Notes under the pieces: generated by a model | What the model saw: the letters and a program-made list of their open reading frames with translations, nothing else | Told to the model about the DNA's origin: nothing | Databases searched by the model: none | Assembly: GCA_020161395.1 (NCBI GenBank) | Contig: JAIUOE010000003.1 | Location: 124,001 to 188,000 of the forward strand | Length of the DNA stretch: 64,000 bases | Direction of reading: 5' to 3' | Origin: Bacteroidota bacterium | GTDB taxonomy: Bacteria; Bacteroidota; Ignavibacteria; Ignavibacteriales; Ignavibacteriaceae | In this document: in pieces, positions 18,196 through 25,859 of the stretch | Position numbering within the stretch: the stretch's first letter is position 1 | How the letters are laid out: every line of letters begins with the position of its first letter | Translations under genes and position numbers: made by a program

Positions 18196-19812
18196 TTAAC
18201 GGTTATTTGAATTTTTGTTGTCTAAATATTGCCGGTACGAATCATTAATCCCCTTGAACAATTCGGCGGCAATTATTTTTTGTCCTCTGTTAATGAAGTG
18301 ACCGTCGCGGGCTGCATATCCTTTCTGAGCCCATGCTGCAATAGAGTTTTCACCCCCCATAAGTTCATATGTATTCCAAAAAGCACAGCCGTTCTCTATG
18401 GCACATTCCTTCATGATTTTCACCACTTCCCCGATGTAAGGATGCGAAACGGAGCTTCCCCTTCTGATAACACCCATATCGCCGGGACCGACAACGAGAA
18501 CAGAAGAATTTTTCGCTCTCTCTCTGATACCTGCGTAGAGGCGGTTATAGTAATCCCTGACGCGTTTTAAATCTTTTTCTTTTGTTACAGTCGGCATAAT
18601 ATTCATACCGAACTGCAAAATAATAAGTTTTACATTCAATTCATCATATTGAGCAGATAAAAATTCCTTGTCTATTTTCAGGAGTCCGTCACCCGAGTGA
18701 CCGCGAATCGCAAAATTATCAACCTGAACCCCTCTGTCTCCGTCGAAAAAGAAGCCATAAATCTCAGGATTTCTCCCGCTTGAGATGTCAAATCTAATAG
18801 AACTGCCGTCACCTCTGAATGCGGTTGAAGCAAGATTGAAGGGATTATCACCGTTGAGTTGCAATGTACCAATTACAGTTCCTGTTTTTTGGTCACTAAT
18901 TCTTACTTCACATTCATCACCGACTTTTCCGTAAAAAACCCTTATTTTGGAGAACCTTGCATTTTTCACAAAATTAAGAGATACTCTCCCCCGAAGTGCC
19001 GCAACCACATCTGTTTTATCCCTTGGAGAGGAGAGAAAAGCGGATTTTACCGCAAACCAGGTGTCTGCAAGCAAAGAATGTGATAAACCGTATTTGTTTA
19101 AGACGGTTGAACTGTCCGAGGGTTGCTCCTCTTCAGCGGGTTTTTCATCCAATTGTTTTTTCTTTTTTTTCCCTTTTGGCTCCTGCTCATCATTATCCTT
19201 CTTTGATTTACCGTTTCCATATTTGAAAACCAGTCCCGAAAGAGCATATTTTCCGGAAGAGTATGCATGGTTGAAGACATTATATCTTTCCCAGTTTTCA
19301 GAAGTGCTTCTGAAATAATTCACATTGTCGGTTATATCATCCACCGGAGCATAGCCGATACCCTCACCGCCAAATTCCTTCTGAAAGTTTTCCCGGAGAT
19401 ATGAAGTTATTCTGTCCCCTTCTATTTGTGAGTCACCATAGTGAGCAACTCTCACTGTTCCGGTTTTGCTTTCCTTCTCCAAGGCTTCAAAAAAATTGTC
19501 GAGCGCCTTCTTTCCGCTTGTTTCCGGATTAATCAAAAATCCGTTCTCTTCATTTTTATCAACTGACGGTTTCTCATCAATAAGTGCATTCTCATCAGCA
19601 GTTTCATACTTGCTTAGAAAATTTTCAGCATTCTCGTTTTTCTGTTCAGCCGATTTAAAGAGGCTCTCTTTAATATCAGGAAAACTAATGACCAAATCCT
19701 CATCCGAGAAGGGATTGGGTACACTGAATTCGGGACCTGCCAGAGAGAACGAAAGAAGTATCCCGTTCACAATGAGGATGCTGAAGAGTATTTGAAGAGA
19801 ATATTTATTCAT
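18196..19812 (-). CDS. Exported SGNH hydrolase-fold protein
   Basis: This 538-residue protein has a signal peptide or anchor (about residues 5-26), then a low-complexity acidic stretch and an SGNH domain. Block I is HYGDSQIEGD with Ser near 128. Block III is reduced to QFGMNIMP, where Asn is kept but the next Asp is lost. The last block reads ARDGHFINRG near 503, where the Asp-His spacing is one residue shorter than the usual DxxH. A Lys/Glu-rich insertion (PKGKKKKKQLDEKPAEEE) sits between the blocks. The ATG 19812 is chosen over TTG 19830. It is the first gene of the SGNH-SGNH-MBOAT-M28 unit. Whether it is catalytically active is uncertain. Confidence 0.87.
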   Translation of the reverse strand: MNKYSLQILFSILIVNGILLSFSLAGPEFSVPNPFSDEDLVISFPDIKESLFKSAEQKNENAENFLSKYETADENALIDEKPSVDKNEENGFLINPETSGKKALDNFFEALEKESKTGTVRVAHYGDSQIEGDRITSYLRENFQKEFGGEGIGYAPVDDITDNVNYFRSTSENWERYNVFNHAYSSGKYALSGLVFKYGNGKSKKDNDEQEPKGKKKKKQLDEKPAEEEQPSDSSTVLNKYGLSHSLLADTWFAVKSAFLSSPRDKTDVVAALRGRVSLNFVKNARFSKIRVFYGKVGDECEVRISDQKTGTVIGTLQLNGDNPFNLASTAFRGDGSSIRFDISSGRNPEIYGFFFDGDRGVQVDNFAIRGHSGDGLLKIDKEFLSAQYDELNVKLIILQFGMNIMPTVTKEKDLKRVRDYYNRLYAGIRERAKNSSVLVVGPGDMGVIRRGSSVSHPYIGEVVKIMKECAIENGCAFWNTYELMGGENSIAAWAQKGYAARDGHFINRGQKIIAAELFKGINDSYRQYLDNKNSNNR

Positions 19813-19887
19813 TTTTTTCCGTATATTCAAACATCAAATTTAATTAATCCTGTCCTTTTACGCGGTATAATAAAATATCCCTGAAAA

Positions 19888-20970
19888 ATGCCATTAATGA
19901 ATTCAATCTTGAAAAAAGTAATAATCTGCCTGCTATTGTGTTTTTCCATCGCATATTCTCAAAAATCCAATAATGAATTTCCCTTCCTGCGACCGGAACT
20001 CAATAAAATCGGCAATCCGCAATCTATTCAAGCCAAATTGCAGAAAACCTTTTCTGACACCTCCGGTTCAAAGATATTTAAAATATTCGTAATCGGTGAC
20101 TCCTACACTGCCTCAGGTGATTTTGTTCATTGCCTTGAGGATGAGCTTGCAGCAGAATTTGGAGACGGTGGAAAGATCAAACTGTCACTGAAGAGTGAAT
20201 TTCCGACTCTTCTCCCCTACAACCCGTTGCAGCTGAAGAAAAAATCATCCCTTCTAAAAGGATTTGAGCTTTACTCCAACGCCGATTCAAGTTCCATCGA
20301 AGTAAAGGATGCATCTTCAGAGAAAATTCCCTTTGCAATCAATACAGTGAACAAGGGCCGTGCGATTAAGGTCACTTTTTCGTCACCTGTCGAGAGTTTC
20401 TACATAACTAACCGGCAAAATGTTCCACAAAAATCGACAAAAGGGATTCTGGCTTTCACAGAAAAAGGGGTTGTTTCCACTTTTTTTGGCAAGATTTCGG
20501 CATCTATAAGGACATACAACACCGAACTGAATTACCTCTTCCCGTTTATCGAAACAGTAAATCCTGATCTGATAATTGTCTATCTTGGTACAAATGACTG
20601 TGCGGGACCAAATTTCAACAAAAACTATTTTGATGTCGAGTATGGAAATTTGCTGAAGAGGCTAAGAAAAGAATCTCCTGATGCATCATTTTTACTGATT
20701 TCCCCCGTTACTTTTTATTCGTACAGTAAAGAAGGATTCAAACCGAACAAAAACATTAAGACATTAAAGGAGGGAATAACTTCCCTTTCCTTAAAAGAAG
20801 GGTTGAGTTACTGGGATCTAAGCGAAGTGATGGGTGGAGACACGATTATGCCATCTTTGGTGCAATCAAAGCTCGCAATTCAGGATTATATTCACCTGAC
20901 CAGGGAAGGTCACGAAACAGCCGCAAAATTCCTCGCCAAAGCAATCATCGATTTATACAAAAAAGAGTGA
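19888..20970 (+). CDS. Secreted SGNH hydrolase-fold protein
   Basis: This is a 360-residue protein with signal peptide (IICLLLCFSIAYSQ, cleavage near 24) and a full SGNH set: block I VIGDSYTASGD with Ser72, block III YLGTNDCAG near 235, and block V DYIHLTREGH near 332-335. It is divergent from the other two SGNH genes with a shared 75-bp upstream region, so all three are likely co-regulated. The partner MBOAT supports transfer or removal of acyl groups on an envelope polymer. It ends 4 bp from the convergent Rrf2 gene. Confidence 0.88.
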   Translation: MPLMNSILKKVIICLLLCFSIAYSQKSNNEFPFLRPELNKIGNPQSIQAKLQKTFSDTSGSKIFKIFVIGDSYTASGDFVHCLEDELAAEFGDGGKIKLSLKSEFPTLLPYNPLQLKKKSSLLKGFELYSNADSSSIEVKDASSEKIPFAINTVNKGRAIKVTFSSPVESFYITNRQNVPQKSTKGILAFTEKGVVSTFFGKISASIRTYNTELNYLFPFIETVNPDLIIVYLGTNDCAGPNFNKNYFDVEYGNLLKRLRKESPDASFLLISPVTFYSYSKEGFKPNKNIKTLKEGITSLSLKEGLSYWDLSEVMGGDTIMPSLVQSKLAIQDYIHLTREGHETAAKFLAKAIIDLYKKE

Positions 20971-20974
20971 CAGA

Positions 20975-21412
20975 CTATTTCGTGAGTGACTCGATCTTGT
21001 CGATCGATTTGTGTTTCATACTCTCCAAAGTTTCTGCATTTAACATCGTAAAAGCCATATTTCTGATTTTCCCCCACTCGTCATGCATCGGACACGGAGT
21101 AGAGACAGAGCAGCCGGGAAAACCCAGAATACAGGTATTAAAGACATCCCCTCCATCCAAAACCATCACTATGTCGATGAGTTTTATTTCAGACGGATTT
21201 TTCCCGAGATAGAATCCGCCGTTTTTCCCCTTCTTTGAAGCAACAATTCCCGAATCCGTCAGGATTTGCATCACTTTTGAAACAAACTCTTTAGGCACTT
21301 TCAGTTTGGTCGCCACATTAGCAGCACTGACCCTCTGATCTTTGTCGAGTGTTGACAAATATAATACAGCTTGTAAACCAAGTTCACATTTTTTGGAGAA
21401 GATTACGGTCAT
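20975..21412 (-). CDS. Rrf2-family transcriptional regulator with Fe-S cysteine triad
   Basis: This 145-residue protein has the Rrf2 winged helix-turn-helix: LGLQAVLYLS, VAtKLKVPKEFVSKVMQIL and the wing GKNGGFYLGK. The C-terminal half has three cysteines in CILGFPGCSVSTPCPMHDEW, the spacing expected of IscR/NsrR-type [2Fe-2S] or [4Fe-4S] ligands. Members sense Fe-S status, NO or redox. Its target cannot be read from the sequence. It is divergent from the acyl-CoA synthetase gene and convergent with the SGNH gene. Confidence 0.92.
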   Translation of the reverse strand: MTVIFSKKCELGLQAVLYLSTLDKDQRVSAANVATKLKVPKEFVSKVMQILTDSGIVASKKGKNGGFYLGKNPSEIKLIDIVMVLDGGDVFNTCILGFPGCSVSTPCPMHDEWGKIRNMAFTMLNAETLESMKHKSIDKIESLTK

Positions 21413-21599
21413 TTACTTTAAATCCCGGTATAATAAATCAGATAAAAAAGACCGTTTAATATAACATTTCTAAATAATAATGCAAAAGAAAAAAGGACAG
21501 TTGGAAGCTATGACGGATTAAAAAAATTTTATTCTTCACAATCGTTAAGGAAATATTAATTAAATTTCCTGTTATTAAAACAAGATTTTTGAGGAAAAA

Positions 21600-23303
21600 A
21601 TGGATCTTAAACACAAACTGTATGATGTTCCGAAAATTTCCAATCTACAGGAAATGGTGCTCCAAAACAGTAAAAAATATGCAGGGAAAATTGCTCTTGA
21701 GGATCTGAACGATACTCCCTTTAAGCGTCTGACTTTTGACGGGCTGCTGGAAACAGTTCTGAAGTTCGGATCTGGTCTTCAAAAGCTGGGTCTAAAAGAA
21801 CGCTCGCATATAGCAGTGATTTCTGAAAACCGCGTGCAGTGGAGCATCACATATCTGACAGCGATGACATTTAATTATGTGATTGTGCCTATTGATAAAA
21901 ATCTTACCTCCAATGAAATATTAAACATTATCTACGAGAGTGAATCAGAAGCTATTGTCTTCTCAAAAGGATTCAGCAATCTGATGAGTGAAGAGGCGGC
22001 TGCAATAAAGAAACTCAAAATGAAAATAAACATGGACATCCTTCAAAACGAAGGGGATGTAATCTCCATGTCCGCTCTTATCAATTCCTCCATTCCCGTC
22101 GACATCAATTCCCTGCCAAAAATAAATAACGAAGAGATGGCGGAGATAATTTTTACTTCAGGCTCTCTTGGAAGGGCAAAAGGGGTTATGCTTACTCAGA
22201 AAAATCTTGCTGTAAATCTCGTAAGCATGACGAGCATGATGTTTATCTATCCCGAGGACAAGTTCCTGTCTGTATTGCCGATACATCATACCTATGAATG
22301 TACTTGTGGAATGCTGTGCCCTCTCTACTCGGGTGCCTCCGTGCATTTTGCCCGATCATTAAAAACAATTGTGGATGACTTGCAGGTGGTGAAAGCCACG
22401 GTACTGCTTGGGGTGCCGCTACTGTTTGACAAAATGTTCAAGAGAATTTCCAAATCGATCAAGGAAGACAAGGTAAAATCCAAAATTGTGCCTCCACTCG
22501 TGACAGTCACCGGATTTTTACAGAAACTGGGTATTAAAGAGATAAAAGCCAAAGTTTTTAAAGAACTGCATGCAAGGTTTGGCGGACATGTAAGAATCTT
22601 TATAGCGGGTGGTGCTGCCCCCGACCCTGAAGTGGCTAAAGGTCTTCGTGATTTTGGATTTACATTTGTACAGGGCTACGGACTAACAGAAACAGCTCCC
22701 ATTGTTGCCCTGAACAGACTCATGGCATTCAAGGATGATGCTGCCGGACTTCCACTCCCTGGCGTTGATATTAAAATAGTTGAACCCGATCAGGATGGTG
22801 TTGGTGAAGTTTTTGTGAAAGGCGGAAATGTCATGCTCGGATATTACAAAAACGAAGCTCTGACCAAAGAAGCTTTCGTGGATGGTTACTTCCGGACGGG
22901 TGACCTCGGTTATATCGATTCAGACGGTTTCCTACACATCAGAGGACGGAAAAAGAATGTAATAATTGCAAGCAACGGTAAGAATGTGTTCCCCGAGGAG
23001 ATCGAGGATATAATCAACAGAAATCCATTGATTCTCGAATCATTCGTTTATGGCGAGGAGGATGCAAAACACACCGAAATAATTGCAGTTCAGGTTGTTC
23101 TTAATGCCGAAACCCTCATTGAATATTCTGAAAAGAACGGCATCAAAATCGACAAAGATATGATGGAAAAAATTGTTGCCGAAATTGTAAAAGAGACAAA
23201 CAAACACCTGCCGGCATATAAACAGATAAAGAAGTTTTATCTGAGAGAAAAAGAATTCGAAAAAACCACCACCCAAAAGATCAAGAGGTACCTGGTTAAG
23301 TGA
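21600..23303 (+). CDS. Long-chain acyl-CoA synthetase-like AMP-forming ligase
   Basis: This 567-residue ANL-superfamily enzyme has a well-placed ribosome site (GAGG, 6 nt before ATG). Visible motifs are the phosphate-binding loop, the GYGLTETAP core, the DGYFRTGDLG hinge and the C-terminal KNGKNVFPEEIE-type ASNGKNVFPEE. The P-loop is atypical: FTSGSLGRAKG rather than TSGTTGxPKG, with Ala instead of Pro. The likely reaction is ATP-dependent fatty acid to acyl-CoA (or acyl-ACP) activation at the inner membrane. It is a single gene that ends in the fold-back region with its own terminator. A second, fused relative lies at 44207-46684. Confidence 0.92.
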   Translation: MDLKHKLYDVPKISNLQEMVLQNSKKYAGKIALEDLNDTPFKRLTFDGLLETVLKFGSGLQKLGLKERSHIAVISENRVQWSITYLTAMTFNYVIVPIDKNLTSNEILNIIYESESEAIVFSKGFSNLMSEEAAAIKKLKMKINMDILQNEGDVISMSALINSSIPVDINSLPKINNEEMAEIIFTSGSLGRAKGVMLTQKNLAVNLVSMTSMMFIYPEDKFLSVLPIHHTYECTCGMLCPLYSGASVHFARSLKTIVDDLQVVKATVLLGVPLLFDKMFKRISKSIKEDKVKSKIVPPLVTVTGFLQKLGIKEIKAKVFKELHARFGGHVRIFIAGGAAPDPEVAKGLRDFGFTFVQGYGLTETAPIVALNRLMAFKDDAAGLPLPGVDIKIVEPDQDGVGEVFVKGGNVMLGYYKNEALTKEAFVDGYFRTGDLGYIDSDGFLHIRGRKKNVIIASNGKNVFPEEIEDIINRNPLILESFVYGEEDAKHTEIIAVQVVLNAETLIEYSEKNGIKIDKDMMEKIVAEIVKETNKHLPAYKQIKKFYLREKEFEKTTTQKIKRYLVK

Positions 23304-23307
23304 GGGT

Positions 23308-23480
23308 GAGAGACTTGAGAGACTTGAGAAACTCGAGAGACTTGAGTATTTGAGTAATTAGAAGTTGTTGGTTGTTTTAAGCCTGTGAGAAATCACGGGC
23401 TTTTTTTTGAACACGATATTCAGGATGTTAATGAATGGAAAGGATGCAACCCCCGTAGCGGGGTTAAATGTTCGTAGAAA
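23308..23480. repeat. Left arm of large inverted (fold-back) repeat
   Basis: This segment reappears inverted at 23851-24050 with strong similarity over about 175 bp. Shared blocks in order are degenerate ACTTGAGAG-type repeats, GTTGTTGGTTGTTTT, the terminator hairpin, GAACACGATA, TCAGGATGT, AGGATGCAACCCCCGTAGCG, and ATGTTCGTAGAAA. It begins 5 bp after the acyl-CoA synthetase stop. The arms are separated by about 370 bp. Confidence 0.9.
23381..23408 (+). terminator. Intrinsic terminator of acyl-CoA synthetase gene
   Basis: The stem GCCTGTGA (23381-23388) pairs with TCACGGGC (23393-23400), one G-U pair, around a GAAA tetraloop, followed by eight T. An inverted copy serves the nuo operon. Confidence 0.9.
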
Positions 23481-23882
23481 GTAGATAACCGACCCAAGAA
23501 ACAGAAAAGGAGCGACAATCGTCTCGATTGTCCTACAGACAGACCTCCATTTCACCAAAAAAAAATAATAACTAATAACTTATATCTCATAACTAAACTA
23601 CCCCCGTAGTGGGGTTACATCTTCGCTGAGAAATCGACCAATTCCAAGAAAACCCTTGTGGTGACATATAGCTAGGTGAGGCAGATATACGCAGATTAAA
23701 AACTTTCTTGCTACGAACATGCCACCTGCCCAGGCAGGTTCAATTGTATCGGGATTGTCGATTTTCTACGAACATGACACCTGCCCTCTACCGCCCCCCT
23801 TGCCCCCCTCCTTATAAAGGTGGGGGGATGATTGAGAGAAATTTGTCGTTTTCTACGAACATATAACCCCGCTACGGGGGTT
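23468..23882. repeat. REP-like palindromic units in non-coding DNA
   Basis: No gene is supported here. The decamer CTACGAACAT occurs at 23711-23720, 23766-23775 and 23853-23862, and inverted at 23468-23477. GC-rich palindromes of the form ACCCCCGTAGYGGGGTT lie next to these units at about 23449-23465, 23600-23616 and 23865-23882, and a gAcACCTGCC-type variant follows two of the decamers. The pattern is that of REP/BIME-type elements, with several degenerate units. Confidence 0.75.
23514..23532. repeat. Perfect palindrome GACAATCG-TCT-CGATTGTC
   Basis: Two perfect 8-bp arms with a 3-bp spacer lie inside the loop of the fold-back region. It could be a protein-binding site or simply part of the repeat family. 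A related ATTGTCGATTTTC is found near 23754. Confidence 0.6.
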
Positions 23883-24050
23883 GCATCCTTTTTATTCTTT
23901 GACATCCTGAGTATCGTGTTCAAAAAAAAAGCCCGTGATTTCTCACAGGCTTAAAAACAAACAACCAACAATTTCTAATCACTCAAGTCTCTCGAGTACT
24001 CAAGTCTCTCAGGTTTCTCAAATACTCGAGTTTCTCTGGTCTCTCAGGTA
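23851..24050. repeat. Right arm of large inverted (fold-back) repeat
   Basis: This is the inverted counterpart of 23308-23480, ending at the nuoF stop codon. It has a longer set of degenerate ACTYGAG-type repeats (23980-24050) than the left arm. The copies differ at scattered bases, so they are not an assembly artefact of exact duplication. Confidence 0.9.
23922..23950 (-). terminator. Intrinsic terminator of the nuo operon
   Basis: On the minus strand GCCTGTGA (23950-23943), loop GAAA, TCACGGGC (23938-23931), then nine T (23930-23922). It is the inverted copy of the terminator at 23381-23408. Confidence 0.9.
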
Positions 24051-24051
24051 C

Positions 24052-25362
24052 TCACTCGACTCCTATGCCGGTGTGCCTCATTGAGTGAACTTTGTTTCTG
24101 GAGGGGAGGTCAACGGTTTCGTTCATTCTGGCTTCGAATTCATCTCTGAATCTGGTGACCATGAACTTAACGGGCCATGCGGCAGCTTCGCCGAGTGCAC
24201 AGATGGTGTTGCCGTCGATGTTGTTGGCGACATTGAGCAGTAATTCGATATCACTTTTCTGACCTTTGCCTTGTGCCATCCGGTTAAGGATTTTAAGCAT
24301 CCAGCCTGTACCTTCACGGCATGGTGTACACTGTCCGCAGCTTTCGTGGTAGTAGAATTTGGTTATACGGGCAAGTACGGCGACGAGATCGGTATCTTCA
24401 TCCATTACCATAATACCTGCGGTGCCGATTGAGCTTCCTGCAGCCTTTAGTGATTCGGCATCCATGGCAATTCCTTCGAGCTGATCGCCGCGAAGTGGTG
24501 GCATGGAGGATCCGCCGGGGATGACACATTTAATTTTCTTGTTACCCGGCACCCCGCCTGCATAATTATAGATTATGTCGGTAAGGAGGGTTCCGGAAGG
24601 AAGTTCGTAAACACCCGGTTTATTGACATGACCACTGACTCCATAGAGGATTGTACCGGGATGTTTTTCGGCTCCGATTTTCGAAAACCATTCCCAGCCT
24701 TTGTTGATAATGGCAGGAACATTTGTAAGAGTTTCCACATTATTGATGGTGGTTGGATTGCCCCAAAGACCATTCTGAGCAGGAAATGGCGGTTTTACTC
24801 TTGGATATCCCCTCTTTCCCTCGATGGAATTCATCAGTGATGACTCTTCTCCACAGATGTAGGCACCTGCGCCCTTGTGAACATAAATATTCACATGGAA
24901 TTTGGTACCAAAAGTCTTCTTCATTTTTTCACCTACGAGACCTGCCTCATAAGCGTCATCGAGAGCTTTTTGGAAGAGCTTTATCCATTTATGGTATTCA
25001 CCGCGGATATAGACATAAGCGTCGTGTGCACCAATCGCATAGGATGCAATAAGAATGCCTTCGATACACTGGTGCGGGTTGTATTCGAAAATTTGTCTGT
25101 CTTTGAACGAACCGGGTTCCGATTCGTCACCGTTGATGCAAAGATATTTTGGTTTATCTGTTGTTTTAGGCATGAACGACCACTTCAGTCCTGCAGAAAA
25201 TGCAGCACCGCCTCTGCCCCTTAGTCCTGATTTTTTAACGATGTCTATAACATCATCGGGAGTGGTTGCGAGAGCTTTTTTGATGGCTTCATATCCACCG
25301 TTGGCACGATAGACTTCCAGTTTATGTAAATTTTCTATTTCAGGTAAAACAATCTTTTCCAT
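24052..25362 (-). CDS. nuoF: NADH-quinone oxidoreductase subunit F
   Basis: This 436-residue subunit has the NADH-binding glycine-rich GRGGAAFSAGLKW, the FMN region (GDESEPGSFKDR, AGAYICGEESSL) and the N3 [4Fe-4S] ligands ESCGQCTPCREG plus a Cys about 40 residues later (NTICALGE). It is the NADH-oxidising subunit of complex I in the peripheral arm. It is the last gene of the local nuoABCDEF run. Subunits G to N are not in the window. Confidence 0.97.
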   Translation of the reverse strand: MEKIVLPEIENLHKLEVYRANGGYEAIKKALATTPDDVIDIVKKSGLRGRGGAAFSAGLKWSFMPKTTDKPKYLCINGDESEPGSFKDRQIFEYNPHQCIEGILIASYAIGAHDAYVYIRGEYHKWIKLFQKALDDAYEAGLVGEKMKKTFGTKFHVNIYVHKGAGAYICGEESSLMNSIEGKRGYPRVKPPFPAQNGLWGNPTTINNVETLTNVPAIINKGWEWFSKIGAEKHPGTILYGVSGHVNKPGVYELPSGTLLTDIIYNYAGGVPGNKKIKCVIPGGSSMPPLRGDQLEGIAMDAESLKAAGSSIGTAGIMVMDEDTDLVAVLARITKFYYHESCGQCTPCREGTGWMLKILNRMAQGKGQKSDIELLLNVANNIDGNTICALGEAAAWPVKFMVTRFRDEFEARMNETVDLPSRNKVHSMRHTGIGVE

Positions 25363-25372
25363 ATCACCACTT

Positions 25373-25846
25373 CTACTTTAGGGAGTCAATTAATTCGAGG
25401 GCTTTTTCTTTTGTCAGATTTTCATGGAAATCTTCATTCACAGCGATCATTGGAGCAGTTCCGCACGATCCCATGCACTCCACTTCCTCGAGGGAGAAGA
25501 GTCCGTCTTCTGAAGTTTGTCCATTTTGGAGCCCTGTACGCTCTTTAACCGCATTCCAGATTTCGTAAGCACCACGAAGCATGCATGATACATTGGTGCA
25601 AACCTGCAAGTGGTACTTGCCTGGCTGATGCTGATGATACATGGTGTAGAAAGTTACGACACCCATAACCTCTTCTTCGGTGATCTCGAGAATTTTGGCA
25701 ACCTCTTGGATCACTTCGCCTGAAATGTAACGGTTTTGATCCTGTGCGATGTAGAGCACCGGCATAACCGCAGCTTTTTTCGTCGGGTAGTTTTTGAATA
25801 CCCGGTTCACTTTTTCAAGATTTTCTTCAGTGAATTTGAATTCCAT
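25373..25846 (-). CDS. nuoE: NADH-quinone oxidoreductase subunit E
   Basis: This is a 157-residue thioredoxin-like [2Fe-2S] protein. The four N1a ligands are in CTNVSCMLRG (Cys-x4-Cys) and ECMGSCGTAP (Cys-x3-Cys). The ATG 25846 is chosen because AGAGGA lies five bases before it. A start at 25876 would overlap nuoD and lacks a good site. It pairs with NuoF in the NADH dehydrogenase module. Confidence 0.96.
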   Translation of the reverse strand: MEFKFTEENLEKVNRVFKNYPTKKAAVMPVLYIAQDQNRYISGEVIQEVAKILEITEEEVMGVVTFYTMYHQHQPGKYHLQVCTNVSCMLRGAYEIWNAVKERTGLQNGQTSEDGLFSLEEVECMGSCGTAPMIAVNEDFHENLTKEKALELIDSLK

Positions 25847-25859
25847 TAATATCCTCTTA

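Noticed and set aside
23358-23558. Minus-strand 66-residue ORF in the fold-back region
   Set aside because: It is generated by the terminator and REP-like repeats, and it has no ribosome site or family resemblance.
23711-23923. Minus-strand 70-residue ORF in the fold-back region
   Set aside because: It runs through REP-like units and the inverted arm. Its Arg/Pro-rich text is what palindromes give, and there is no sign of coding.
23304-24051. CRISPR array
   Set aside because: Repeats are inverted and degenerate, spacers are not regular, and there are no cas genes.
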